A stretch of 64,000 nucleotides of DNA from assembly GCA_934502885.1 (NCBI GenBank), contig CAKSUT010000002.1:1-64000 (forward strand), given 5' to 3'. The translations under genes and the position numbers were made by a program. Each line of letters begins with the position of its first letter. Position 1 is the stretch's first letter. Below the pieces are notes generated by a model. The model had not been told where the DNA came from. It searched no databases and saw nothing but the letters and a program-made list of their open reading frames with translations. Origin of the DNA: an uncultured Eubacteriales bacterium (GTDB taxonomy: Bacteria; Bacillota; Clostridia; Oscillospirales; CAG-382). This document shows positions 7,651 to 16,490 of the stretch, piece after piece.

Positions 7651-9774
7651 CTATTTTGTATGCGCGGTTCTTTGTATTATTTCATCCTGCAGGTCTTCGT
7701 TCAAAAACACGAAATAGTCGGAAAACCCAGAAACTCTTACGCGCAGATTTCTGTATTTATCCGGTGATTTTTTTGCGTTTATTAAATCTTCTTTCGATAC
7801 GTATGTAAGCTGAAAATGTGTTCCGCCCATTTTGAAATATGCTTCAAACAGATATACAAGCTTTTCAAAGCTTTCATCATCCCTAACCAATTGCTCATCA
7901 AGCAGAACATTCGTCACGCTCGGTCCCGTTAAAACAGAGTAAGGGTCGCACTTTGCAACCGAGGACAACAATGCGGTAAGGCCGTTTCTGTCTTTGCCTT
8001 CCGACTGCCCTATTCCGAAGTTTGTCATATCGCCGTCAAATCTTCCGTCAGGCGTAGCTTTTGTATTATTGCCGAAAAACTTATTATGCTGGTTATAACC
8101 GATAAGATCCCCGAAAACAAGTTTTTTCTTCAAATAGTTGTCACCGTTATTCCAACTGTCAAGGCTCTTGAAAAATCTGTGTGCAATATCATTTGAACAA
8201 TCATCGTCGTTGCCGAAAAACATACCTTTTTTCAGGATATATTCTCTCAAGTCTTCAAAGCCTTTCCAATTGTTCCGCAGTGCGTCAATCAATTGTTCCA
8301 TTGTTATTCGCTTTTCATCGAAAACCAACTGCTTTGTTACGGAAAGGGAATCTATTACGTTTGATATTCCGATAAGCAGACCTACGGCAATATATGTATT
8401 CGTTCCGCCGCGTGTAACGCTTTTTGCATTTTCTATACAGCCGTCAATCAGCATATTGCTCACCAAGTTGCAGTCGCGGCTGCGTATGGTTTGAAAGCCT
8501 TTTCCTATCCTGTCAGCTTCTTGCAAATCCTTAAACATTTCTTCCCGGAATATATCGTAAAAATCATCGAAAGCTTTTGCTTTTATAACATCGTCGCTTC
8601 TGTTAAAAAACGTGTTTTGAACACAGCGTACAATATTCATAGGATCAAATCCGAATACTATTCCGCCGGGCAGGGCAATCTCATTGCAGCCGATCATCGT
8701 ATAATTAACGGCTTTCTCATATGAGACTCCTGTGTATTTTGTCAATCCTTTTATGCGCGGTTCGTCATTTACAAATGCAATACGTTTATTTGCGTCTTTT
8801 CTCTCGCAGTCCATCATATAGCGCAAAACCTCATGCGGTGTTTTCGGTGTCCAACGGAGCGAAATCTGCGGTATCCATGTCGGCAATTCCATAAGAGAAT
8901 CAACAATCAGTTTGGATAATTCGTTAAATCCGTCTTCGCCGTTTTCGAGATATCCGCCGACGCAAAAATGCGTTTCACCGCCGCGGTAAAATCTGTCCGA
9001 TGTGATACTTATCCTCGCCTGCAGCATCAGGAATAATTCCTGCAGATACTCGGAAGCTTTCTCTTTTGACAATTTTCCGCTGTCAATATCTTTTTTGTAA
9101 AAAGGATACAGATATCTGTCAATCAATCCGATACTGTCGGGAAGTAACCCGTAGCAGACATACAACGACAGCACCGCCTCGTAAAAATTCCCCGCCGGTT
9201 TTTCAGGGACAATTCCAAGAGCTTTCGATAATCTTTTCAAATTCTCTTTGTACTCCGCATTCTGCGAACTTGCGGACATTTTCAGTGCTTTCTCCGAGCA
9301 TTTTTTCGCCCAATCAACGACAGCGTCGCATATATCGGATTGAGTTTCCAAAAACTGAATTGCTTCTTCATCACCCTTGTGATTTTCGATGGATTCTTTG
9401 ATTTTCTCCTTAATTCCGATTATACCGCCGTTAATAATTCTGCCGAAATCGCCAGCCGAATGTTGCCATTCAAAAGTGAGCAGGTTGTCAACCGGTTGGT
9501 TGTAGAAATTCTTGCAGGCGATTCCGAAATTCACGTGACCGCTTCTGCCGAAAATATCGCCCTCAACGCTGCCGTCAAAACTAAAAAGTCCTGTCAAGCA
9601 TGACTCCTGCACAATCAACGGCTCTTGATTTCTTATATACTCACATACTCTTTTTGCGGACATTTTTATCGGCGGCAAAAAGAGGTCGCAACGGTCGTAT
9701 TTGGTTTTGACCGGCTGAACATACATTTCGCCCGAGACGGTTTTCTTCACCAAGCTCTTTATTCTTTCATTCAT
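7651..9774 (-). CDS. glycyl radical enzyme of unknown substrate
   Basis: A 707-residue enzyme of the pyruvate formate-lyase/dehydratase superfamily; members are usually 760-850 residues, so this one is short. The active-site cysteine is in MIGCNE (about residue 363). The G-C-x-E form with glutamate two residues after the cysteine is typical of dehydratases and other eliminases, whereas true PFL has two adjacent cysteines. The glycyl radical loop RVSGFSDYF near the C terminus carries the radical glycine at about residue 683. The activase follows 12 bases downstream and an SDR dehydrogenase lies 18 bases upstream, which suggests a polyol or hydroxyacid route in which the SDR acts before or after C-O or C-S bond cleavage. 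The substrate cannot be read from the sequence. Confidence 0.92.
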   Translation of the reverse strand: MNERIKSLVKKTVSGEMYVQPVKTKYDRCDLFLPPIKMSAKRVCEYIRNQEPLIVQESCLTGLFSFDGSVEGDIFGRSGHVNFGIACKNFYNQPVDNLLTFEWQHSAGDFGRIINGGIIGIKEKIKESIENHKGDEEAIQFLETQSDICDAVVDWAKKCSEKALKMSASSQNAEYKENLKRLSKALGIVPEKPAGNFYEAVLSLYVCYGLLPDSIGLIDRYLYPFYKKDIDSGKLSKEKASEYLQELFLMLQARISITSDRFYRGGETHFCVGGYLENGEDGFNELSKLIVDSLMELPTWIPQISLRWTPKTPHEVLRYMMDCERKDANKRIAFVNDEPRIKGLTKYTGVSYEKAVNYTMIGCNEIALPGGIVFGFDPMNIVRCVQNTFFNRSDDVIKAKAFDDFYDIFREEMFKDLQEADRIGKGFQTIRSRDCNLVSNMLIDGCIENAKSVTRGGTNTYIAVGLLIGISNVIDSLSVTKQLVFDEKRITMEQLIDALRNNWKGFEDLREYILKKGMFFGNDDDCSNDIAHRFFKSLDSWNNGDNYLKKKLVFGDLIGYNQHNKFFGNNTKATPDGRFDGDMTNFGIGQSEGKDRNGLTALLSSVAKCDPYSVLTGPSVTNVLLDEQLVRDDESFEKLVYLFEAYFKMGGTHFQLTYVSKEDLINAKKSPDKYRNLRVRVSGFSDYFVFLNEDLQDEIIQRTAHTK

Positions 9775-9792
9775 TTTCCATACTCCCCCGTA

Positions 9793-10524
9793 TTATCGTA
9801 TTGAATATCCTCCGTCAATGATAACGGTTTCGCCGCATATCATATTTGCTTTTTCATCTGTGAGGTATACGGCAAGATCCGCTATTTCGTCAGACGTTGC
9901 AAATCGCCCGTAGGGTACTCTTTCATGTTTCATGGAATCGCCTTCATGCCAGTTGTTCATTTCGGTTGCAACGGGTCCCGGCGCAATTCCGTTAATTGTT
10001 ATTCCGTCGGCGGCAAACATTCTGCCCCAACCGCGGGTAAGAGCCGTCGCAAGAATTTTAGAACCGCCGTATGCGCCGTAAACGGGTTCTTCACCGGCCG
10101 CAGAGGTAATATTCAGAATATTTCCTTTGATACCGTTTTTAAGCATATACTTGACAGAAGCCTGCATTGTAAAGAACACCGCGCTTGCATTGACGTTTAT
10201 AACGTCCTGCCACTCCTTTGCCGCAGTATTCAAAAGACTGTTTTTGTCCCACTCATTTCTTTGCGCAAAAATTCCCGCGTTGTTTACAACGATATCCAAG
10301 CCGTCAAGCATATCGGCAGCTTCGTTTATTTTCACGTCGGCTTTATCAAACTCACATGAATCCCACACCATCGGAAGCACATTTTCACCCAAACCGTCCG
10401 CGGCAAGTTCAAGCGTTTTAATATTTCGTCCGGTTATAATAATCTTATATCCCTTTTGAGAGAATTTTTTTGCAATTGCGTATCCGATTCCCCTGCTTGC
10501 TCCGGTAATCAAAGCTTTCTTCAT
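9793..10524 (-). CDS. SDR-family NAD(P)-dependent oxidoreductase
   Basis: A 243-residue classical short-chain dehydrogenase. The N-terminal TGASRGIG binds the dinucleotide; NNAG is at about residue 86; the catalytic Ser is in NITSAAG, and the Tyr and Lys are in YGAYGGSK. The C-terminal IDGGYSIR is typical. It would interconvert an alcohol and a ketone or aldehyde. It is first in the operon with the glycyl radical enzyme and is preceded by a strong AAGGAGG site. Its substrate is unknown and is probably linked to that of the radical enzyme. Confidence 0.9.
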   Translation of the reverse strand: MKKALITGASRGIGYAIAKKFSQKGYKIIITGRNIKTLELAADGLGENVLPMVWDSCEFDKADVKINEAADMLDGLDIVVNNAGIFAQRNEWDKNSLLNTAAKEWQDVINVNASAVFFTMQASVKYMLKNGIKGNILNITSAAGEEPVYGAYGGSKILATALTRGWGRMFAADGITINGIAPGPVATEMNNWHEGDSMKHERVPYGRFATSDEIADLAVYLTDEKANMICGETVIIDGGYSIR

Positions 10525-10558
10525 TTCGACTCCTCCTTAAAATTTCAGACGATACCCT

Positions 10559-10586
10559 ATTATACAACAAGTATTGTAAATGTAAA
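10559..10586 (-). promoter_or_regulatory. promoter of the SDR-glycyl radical enzyme operon
   Basis: On the minus strand, TTTACA (10586-10581), a 16-base spacer and TATAAT (10564-10559). It sits in the 161-base divergent region shared with the AraC-type regulator. Confidence 0.7.
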
Positions 10587-10626
10587 TGCTTAAAATAAAA
10601 TCATTTGTTTAAAACGGACATTTCTC

Positions 10627-10655
10627 TTGAAATTTGAAAAATAATGTGATATAAT
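10627..10655 (+). promoter_or_regulatory. promoter of the AraC-type regulator
   Basis: TTGAAA (10627-10632), a 17-base spacer and TATAAT (10650-10655), 30 bases before the start codon. It diverges from the operon promoter at 10559-10586. Confidence 0.75.
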
Positions 10656-10685
10656 TGAGAAAAGCCGGAACAAGGAGATGTAAAA

Positions 10686-11495
10686 ATGCCGAACGAAGCA
10701 ATGATATATACGGATGATGCGGTATTCTTTCATGACACCCTGACATATGACAAGCCGTATATTTCTTTCAAGCCAAGAAATCATGACAGCTTTGCATTTG
10801 TTACTGACGGAACGCTTGCTTACGAAAAGCAAGGGAGAACGGTACGGATAAACAAAGGTCAGGTAGCATATATAGCAAAGGGGTCGGCAGACAAAAGCAG
10901 TGCTCTTTCCTGCGATTCCGTTTCATATATTGCAGTCAATTTCAATTTCGACGAACATTCCGCTACATCTGACCGCAGCCTTCCTTTCAGGACAGTTTGC
11001 TCCGGTCGGAATGCGTATCAATACGAAAAGCTGTTTAAGAAAGCGGTTAACGAGTACAGTCTTAAATTGCCCGGGTCGAAAATGATATGCAAAGGAATTC
11101 TATGCCAAATAATAGGTATGCTTTACAACGACCTTGCCTTTGACAGTATCAACCGGAAAGCGGCTGATAAAATTGCAATTGCGCTCGATTATCTTAATCG
11201 CAATTACAGCCGTTCGGATTTGAAAATCGGGGAGCTGGCGGAAATAACAGGCGTAAGCGAAAAGCATTTCAGGCGTTTGTTTTTTGAAATATACAAAAAG
11301 AAACCACATGAATTTTTGAGAGATTTTCGTTTGAGCAAAGCAGAGCTGTTGATTTTAAACACTTCAAAGCAGATTTCGGAGATCGCATTTCAATGCGGCT
11401 TTTCCGATGTGTATTCATTCAGTCATTGTTTCAAACGTGAATTCGGCATTTCGCCCATGGATTACAGAGAGTCTCAGACCTGCACGGATAAATAG
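10686..11495 (+). CDS. AraC-family transcriptional regulator
   Basis: A 269-residue protein with an N-terminal cupin-like effector domain (about 1-110) and a C-terminal double helix-turn-helix (about 165-265). The second half contains the family signature around IAFQCGFSDVYSFSHCFKREFG. AAGGAGATG precedes the ATG. Its divergent position next to the SDR and glycyl radical enzyme genes suggests it senses their substrate and controls them. That regulatory role is inference. Confidence 0.92.
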   Translation: MPNEAMIYTDDAVFFHDTLTYDKPYISFKPRNHDSFAFVTDGTLAYEKQGRTVRINKGQVAYIAKGSADKSSALSCDSVSYIAVNFNFDEHSATSDRSLPFRTVCSGRNAYQYEKLFKKAVNEYSLKLPGSKMICKGILCQIIGMLYNDLAFDSINRKAADKIAIALDYLNRNYSRSDLKIGELAEITGVSEKHFRRLFFEIYKKKPHEFLRDFRLSKAELLILNTSKQISEIAFQCGFSDVYSFSHCFKREFGISPMDYRESQTCTDK

Positions 11496-11593
11496 TTTGC
11501 GTAAAGCCGTTGACGTGCGCTGCTTATTTTGATAACGGAACCGAAAGCTGTTAGGCTGCAAAAATAATAATTGTTTCATCGTCCCGTGTTGCT

Positions 11594-11622
11594 TTGTTTA
11601 CATATGTATGTTAAAATATAAT
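11594..11622 (+). promoter_or_regulatory. promoter of the 11700-17904 operon
   Basis: TTGTTT (11594-11599), a 17-base spacer and TATAAT (11617-11622), within a very A/T-rich stretch. It is the only good promoter seen ahead of the closely packed nusB-xseA operon. Confidence 0.6.
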
Positions 11623-11699
11623 ATATAATGGTTGTAGTGTCGAATCGGCGCGGAAAAGCGTTTGTCGGCGCAAATATAACTGCGAAAGGAGCGGTTTGG

Positions 11700-11915
11700 G
11701 TGAAAAAAAGAAGAGAAAACAATATTGCCGAATGCGAAATATGCGCTTACTGTGAAAACAGCATTGTCATGCGCTTATGCGGCAGAGTCCTTTGCAAACG
11801 CGGAGGAAAGCTCCGCGAGGTATCGGACACCCATTCCTGCCGCAGTTTCAAGCTTGACATACTGAAGCTCAATCCCGTTCCGCGGAAGCGTTACAATCCC
11901 GACATTGATTTTTGA
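11700..11915 (+). CDS. small four-cysteine protein conserved in Clostridia
   Basis: A 71-residue protein. The GTG at 11700 is chosen because AAAGGAG lies eight bases upstream; a longer open frame from 11628 runs into the promoter. It has CEICAYC near residue 12, an RLCGRVLCKRGG segment and an HSCRSFKLD segment, then a basic tail with RNPDIDF-like ending PDIDF. This looks like a short metal-binding protein seen next to housekeeping genes in Clostridia, but I know no function for it. It is first in an operon with the KDPG aldolase gene 40 bases downstream. Confidence 0.75.
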   Translation: MKKRRENNIAECEICAYCENSIVMRLCGRVLCKRGGKLREVSDTHSCRSFKLDILKLNPVPRKRYNPDIDF

Positions 11916-11955
11916 CGGCAGTACGTATCTGATTTTAAGGAAGGACTGGTTATAA

Positions 11956-12912
11956 ATGACAGAATCGGCAAAGAAAATATTTGAGACGGGAATAATCCCG
12001 GTTATAGTAATCGATGACGCAAAGGACGCAGTTCCGCTCGCGAAAGCTCTCTGCGAGGGCGGTCTCCCGGCGGCTGAAATCACTTTCCGCACAGCGGCGG
12101 CGGCAGACGCAATAAGACTTATAAAGAAAGCTTTCCCCGATATGCTTCTCGGCGCCGGAACGGTACTCACCGCCGAACAGGCAGACACCGCGATGGAATG
12201 CGGTGCGTCGTTTATAGTAAGTCCCGGACTCAATCCGAACATTGTATCGCACTGTCTTGAGCTCGGAGTTGACATGATTCCCGGATGTGCGACGCCGTCG
12301 GATATCGAAAGAGCTCTTGAACTCGGACTTGACACGGTGAAGTTCTTCCCTGCCGAGGCGAACGGCGGAGTTGCGGCGCTCAAGGCGATTTCGGCTCCCT
12401 ACAGAAATGTAAAGTTCATGCCGACAGGCGGCATCGGTCCGAAAAACGTTCTCGATTATCTCGCTCTCGACTGCGTTCTCGGATGCGGCGGTTCTTTCAT
12501 GGCAAGCACGAAGGACATCAAGACAGGAAATTTCGAGGCAGTGAAAAAGTCCTGCGAAGAAGCTGTAAAGCTCATGCACGGCTTTAAGGTTATGCACGTC
12601 GGAATAAACGCCGGAAGCACCGACAATGCCGCTTCAATTGCAAACAGCTTCTCGCCGTTCGGCTTTGAAGTTTCGGACAACGACTCGATTTTCCTCGACA
12701 GAGGTATTGAGATAATGAAAGCACCGTGGTACGGTGAAAAGGGACATATCGCGGTAGGCGCAAACAACATAAAGCGCGCCGAGGCTTACCTCAAAACAAA
12801 GGGTGTTCGTTTCATCGAAGAAAGCAAAAACAAGGACGCAAACGGAGATTACAAGGCTGTATACATAGACGGTGACTTCGGCGGTTTTGCCGTTCACCTC
12901 GTACAGAAATAA
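11956..12912 (+). CDS. KDPG/KHG aldolase fused to a VOC-like C-terminal domain
   Basis: A 318-residue protein, while plain 2-dehydro-3-deoxyphosphogluconate aldolases are about 210. Residues 1-205 are the aldolase: IPVI and the catalytic Glu in EITFRT, GAGTVL, the Schiff-base Lys in TVKFFPAE and the phosphate site PTGGIG. It would cleave KDPG to pyruvate and glyceraldehyde-3-phosphate. Residues about 210-318 (from VMHVGINAG) resemble a glyoxalase/VOC half-domain with DNDSIFLDRGIEIMK and an ending GGFAVHLV. Such fusions occur in other Clostridia as far as I recall; the role of the added domain is unknown. AAGGAAGGA lies ten bases before the ATG. Confidence 0.9.
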   Translation: MTESAKKIFETGIIPVIVIDDAKDAVPLAKALCEGGLPAAEITFRTAAAADAIRLIKKAFPDMLLGAGTVLTAEQADTAMECGASFIVSPGLNPNIVSHCLELGVDMIPGCATPSDIERALELGLDTVKFFPAEANGGVAALKAISAPYRNVKFMPTGGIGPKNVLDYLALDCVLGCGGSFMASTKDIKTGNFEAVKKSCEEAVKLMHGFKVMHVGINAGSTDNAASIANSFSPFGFEVSDNDSIFLDRGIEIMKAPWYGEKGHIAVGANNIKRAEAYLKTKGVRFIEESKNKDANGDYKAVYIDGDFGGFAVHLVQK

Positions 12913-12916
12913 GGAT

Positions 12917-13477
12917 ATGACATACAACGAATTTACAGACAGCGAAATACTTCTTGAGGCTTACTCATACTTAAGCGAGGTCACTCCGCTGAAATTCGAC
13001 TGCGGAAAACTCTGCGGTGCGAGATGCTGCGGCGGAAACGCAGGTCCCGACGAAGAGGAAAACATGGGAATGTGGCTTCTTCCCGGTGAAAAGGAGCTTC
13101 TCGACGGCGAAGAGGGATTCGCCTTTGCGAAAAATGAAAGCGGCACAGACTGTCTTGTCTGTTCGGGAAAGTGCGACAGGGACTTTCGTCCCTTCGCCTG
13201 TCGGATATACCCGTACTACGCTTCACTTAAGCAGCTGCCCGAGGGGCGAATAATGATTAAAATAAAGCCTGACCCGAGAGCGTTTATCTCCTGCCCTCTC
13301 GTTTCTCCGTATGCTGTGCGGAAATACCGTCCGTCGGCAGGATTTGTGAAGAGTGCGGTGAGAGCGACAAGGCTTCTTTTGTCGAGACCGGCATTCAGAA
13401 GCGAGCTTTTGGAGATAAGCTCATTTCTCGGCGAACTTGAAGACATGAGAAAAAAGTTCTTTGACAGCAATAAATAA
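12917..13477 (+). CDS. YkgJ-like cysteine cluster protein
   Basis: A 186-residue protein starting at the ATG four bases after the aldolase stop, so translation is probably coupled; the site AAGGAT is weak. Cysteines fall in the pattern CGKLCGARCCGG, CLVCSGKCDRDFRPFACRIYPY and a later CP. This resembles the YkgJ (formerly UPF0153) family, which is thought to bind zinc or an iron-sulfur cluster. No enzymatic role can be assigned. Confidence 0.8.
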   Translation: MTYNEFTDSEILLEAYSYLSEVTPLKFDCGKLCGARCCGGNAGPDEEENMGMWLLPGEKELLDGEEGFAFAKNESGTDCLVCSGKCDRDFRPFACRIYPYYASLKQLPEGRIMIKIKPDPRAFISCPLVSPYAVRKYRPSAGFVKSAVRATRLLLSRPAFRSELLEISSFLGELEDMRKKFFDSNK

Positions 13478-13494
13478 CATGGAAGAGGTACAAA

Positions 13495-13977
13495 ATGAAA
13501 AGACGTGAGGCACGTGAAATTGCACTTTGTCTGCTGTTTGACTACAGCTTTAACAAGGAAGAAGATACCGATGAGATAATGAATCTGTATCTCAAGAACA
13601 TTCCCGAAAAGGGGAAATCCGTACCGGCATCCGAGATAAAGGACGATCCGTACATTTCCACCGTATTTTACGGTGCGGTAAGCAAAGCGGACGAGCTTGA
13701 CTCATATATTGAAAAGGCGGCGCAGAACTGGAAGCCTGAGAGAATCTCGAGAATTTCCCGTGCGATACTCCGTCTTGCCATTTTCGAGATGCTTTACATG
13801 GACGATATTCCCGTAAGAGTCTCGGCAAACGAAGCGGTCGAGCTTGCGAAGACTTTTGACCACGAGAACGGCTACAGCTTTGTCAACGGCATTCTCGGAA
13901 ACGTCGTTGCGTCTCTCGGCATAGCGGGCGCGGGAGAGACAACCACCGAAAAGGAAGCATACGAAGAAAATGTGTAA
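13495..13977 (+). CDS. nusB: transcription antitermination factor NusB
   Basis: A 160-residue all-helical protein that binds boxA RNA together with ribosomal protein S10 in rRNA antitermination. It starts with RREAREIALCLLF, and the C-terminal half has RISRAILRLAIFEM and VSANEAVELAKTFD, which match NusB. The GGAAGAGG region precedes the ATG. Its stop overlaps the start of the next gene (ATG at 13970), as usual for this conserved Clostridial gene order. Confidence 0.96.
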   Translation: MKRREAREIALCLLFDYSFNKEEDTDEIMNLYLKNIPEKGKSVPASEIKDDPYISTVFYGAVSKADELDSYIEKAAQNWKPERISRISRAILRLAIFEMLYMDDIPVRVSANEAVELAKTFDHENGYSFVNGILGNVVASLGIAGAGETTTEKEAYEENV

Positions 13978-14944
13978 GCTTTTTCTCGGCATCGACACAA
14001 GCAACTACACCACAAGTCTCTGCCTTTGCGGCGACGGCAGTGAAGTTGTTTCCGAAGTAAGGCGGCTTCTCCCTGTTGCGGAAAACGCCTGCGGTCTCAG
14101 GCAGAGTGACGCTCTTTTCAACCACGTAAAGGCACTTCCGGAGCTTTCCGAAGCTTTGTTTTCGGATGCATACGGAAAAGGTTATACGCAAAGCGACATC
14201 GCGGCAGTCGGCTTTTCGGCGCGTCCGCGCGACAAGGAAGGGTCCTATATGCCGTGCTTTCTTGCCGGGCAGAGCGTTGCGGTATCTCTTGCGGCGGCTC
14301 TCGGCGTGCCGTGCTTTGATTTTTCGCATCAGGCAGGTCACATAAGTGCGGCGGTGAACACGTGCGGTGCGGATTTCGGCGAAGAGTTCATCTCGTTTCA
14401 CGTATCGGGCGGCACGACGGAAATACTTCTCACAAAAAGAAGCGGAGCGTCATTTTCATGCGATATAATCGGCGGCACTCTCGACCTCAATGCCGGTCAG
14501 GCAATAGACCGCACGGGTGTTGCGATGGGGCTTATGTTTCCGTGCGGACGTGAAATGGACGCACTTTCCCAAAGGTCGGAGCGCACATTTTCCGGTGCAG
14601 AGCTTAAGGTGTCGGTGAATGACGCATACATCAATCTGTCGGGGCTTGAGAACATGGCGAAAAAGATGATTTCGTTCGGAGAAAGCCGTGAGGACATATC
14701 ACGTTTTGTCTTTTCGTTTATCGCAAAGTCGATTCGCAAGGCGTGCCTCGAAGCGCGCGAAAAGGTCGGAGACCTCCCCGTCTGCTTTGCCGGAGGGGTT
14801 ATGTCCAACACGCTTATACGCGCCGCGCTTTCGTCTCTCGGGAACGTTTACTTTGCAAAGCCCCAGTATTCCTGCGACAATGCTTACGGCATATCGGTTC
14901 TCACAGGAAACGCTTACCGCCTTGCCGGTAAAGGAGAAATATGA
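13970..14944 (+). CDS. TsaD/Kae1-like paralogue (peptidase M22 family)
   Basis: A 324-residue ASKHA-fold protein resembling TsaD, the tRNA t6A synthesis subunit. It has GIDTSNYTTSL at the N terminus, the metal-site analogue SHQAGH, the phosphate loop VSGGTTEIL and a C-terminal FAGGVMSN. TsaD proper carries HxxxH inside a longer HHLEGH-type motif; here only the QAGH form is seen. The gene sits between nusB and xseA, as it does in other Clostridia, rather than with tsaB or tsaE. It is likely a paralogue whose own function is not established. It overlaps nusB by eight bases and xseA by four (ATGA). Confidence 0.85.
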   Translation: MCKLFLGIDTSNYTTSLCLCGDGSEVVSEVRRLLPVAENACGLRQSDALFNHVKALPELSEALFSDAYGKGYTQSDIAAVGFSARPRDKEGSYMPCFLAGQSVAVSLAAALGVPCFDFSHQAGHISAAVNTCGADFGEEFISFHVSGGTTEILLTKRSGASFSCDIIGGTLDLNAGQAIDRTGVAMGLMFPCGREMDALSQRSERTFSGAELKVSVNDAYINLSGLENMAKKMISFGESREDISRFVFSFIAKSIRKACLEAREKVGDLPVCFAGGVMSNTLIRAALSSLGNVYFAKPQYSCDNAYGISVLTGNAYRLAGKGEI

Positions 14945-16230
14945 CGCTTACCGTTTCACAGCTTAACGAATACATAAAAAGCTATATTGACGCAATACCC
15001 GCGTTTTTCAACATATGCGTCAAGGGAGAAATATCGAATTTCACCAATCACTATAAAAGCGGTCACTTTTACTTCACGCTCAAGGACCGTGATTCTCTTC
15101 TCAAGGCGGTAATGTTCCGCACATACGCCGGAGACGTCCGTTTTGTACCGCAGAACGGCATGAAGGTAACGGCAAGGGGGCGTGTGTCTGTCTTTGTCCG
15201 CGACGGAATTTATCAGCTTTACTGCGAAGAACTGATTCCCGACGGTGTGGGAGACCTTTATCTTGCCTACGAGCAGTTAAAGGAAAAACTTGCCGGCGAG
15301 GGACTGTTTGACGACTCCGCAAAGAAGCCGATCCCGGAATATCCCCGAAAAATCGGCATTGTCACCTCCCCTACAGGTGCGGCGATACAGGATATGTTAA
15401 ACATTCTGTCGCGTCGCTTTCCGGTTTGCGACGTCGAGCTGTATCCCGTTCTCGTTCAGGGCGACGGTGCGCCGAAGGAGCTTATTGACGGAATCCGGCA
15501 CTTCGACGGCGACGCGGACGTTATAATTATCGGAAGAGGCGGAGGTTCTATAGAGGATCTTTGGGCATTCAACAGCGAAGCTCTCGCAAGGGCAATATAC
15601 AAGTGCAAAACGCCGGTAATATCCGCTGTGGGTCACGAGACGGATTTCACAATCTGCGATTTTGTGAGTGATCTCCGTGCGCCGACTCCGTCTGCCGCCG
15701 CAGAGCTTGCCGTTCCCGACAGGGAGGAGCTTATATCTATATTGAACGGATACAGGCGCATCATGTCAAGTGCCGTTGCGGCAAAGGCAGGTGCATACCG
15801 CGAAAACCTTACCGGGCTGGCGGCGCGGCGTGTGTTTTCGTCACCGTTTTCCTACACCGACGAAAAGAGAAAGCTTCTTGACAGCTACTGCGACAAAATG
15901 ACAAAGGCGTTTGTAGGAAAAACAGACACCGAAAGAAGAAAGCTTACGTCGGAGACGGCGCGGTTTAAGCGCGAGACCTCCGTATACTGCGACGCCGGAA
16001 GAAAGTCTCTCTCCGCCGTCTGCGCACGGCTTGCCGCACTCAACCCGATGTCCGTGCTCGCAAGAGGCTATGCCGCTGTATTCGACAGTGACGGAAGAGT
16101 CGTCACTTCGGCGAAAAAGGTTTCGGCCGGCGACGCACTGGAGCTTAAGATGTCCGACGGAAAGCTTGACGTTAAGGTAACGGCGGCGTTTCACGACGGT
16201 GAAACACAACGCGAAAGGAAGGATAGATAA
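14941..16230 (+). CDS. xseA: exodeoxyribonuclease VII large subunit
   Basis: A 429-residue protein. The N-terminal OB fold (residues about 1-100, with VKGEISNFTNHYKSGHFYFT) binds single-stranded DNA. The catalytic region follows (IGIVTSPTGAAIQD, IIGRGGGSIEDLWAFN, SAVGHETDFTICDFVSD), then a coiled-coil segment that recruits the small subunits. The complete enzyme degrades single-stranded DNA from both ends. The length and all motifs are normal. It overlaps the next gene by one base. Confidence 0.97.
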   Translation: MTLTVSQLNEYIKSYIDAIPAFFNICVKGEISNFTNHYKSGHFYFTLKDRDSLLKAVMFRTYAGDVRFVPQNGMKVTARGRVSVFVRDGIYQLYCEELIPDGVGDLYLAYEQLKEKLAGEGLFDDSAKKPIPEYPRKIGIVTSPTGAAIQDMLNILSRRFPVCDVELYPVLVQGDGAPKELIDGIRHFDGDADVIIIGRGGGSIEDLWAFNSEALARAIYKCKTPVISAVGHETDFTICDFVSDLRAPTPSAAAELAVPDREELISILNGYRRIMSSAVAAKAGAYRENLTGLAARRVFSSPFSYTDEKRKLLDSYCDKMTKAFVGKTDTERRKLTSETARFKRETSVYCDAGRKSLSAVCARLAALNPMSVLARGYAAVFDSDGRVVTSAKKVSAGDALELKMSDGKLDVKVTAAFHDGETQRERKDR

Positions 16231-16463
16231 TGCCGAGAACAAAGAAAGAAAACACTTCCGAGGGTATGTCGTTTGAGGACGCAATGAAACGTCTTTCCGA
16301 GATTTCGGAAAAGCTTGAAAAGGGCGACGCCGCACTCGACGAATCGCTCACTCTCTTTGAGGAAGGCACGGCACTCATTAAGCTTTGCAACGAAAAGTTG
16401 GACGCCGCGGAGAAAAAAATAAAGGTACTCACCAAGGACTCTTCACAACAAGCGGAGGATTAA
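16230..16463 (+). CDS. xseB: exodeoxyribonuclease VII small subunit
   Basis: A 77-residue helical protein with SFEDAMKRLSEISEKLEKG and a LEEG-type central segment (SLTLFEEGTALI), then CNEKLDAAEKKI. This is the standard XseB signature. It directly follows xseA, and several copies assemble on each large subunit. Confidence 0.96.
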   Translation: MPRTKKENTSEGMSFEDAMKRLSEISEKLEKGDAALDESLTLFEEGTALIKLCNEKLDAAEKKIKVLTKDSSQQAED

Positions 16464-16490
16464 CCTGCCGTACCGAAAGGAAAAGTGCAA

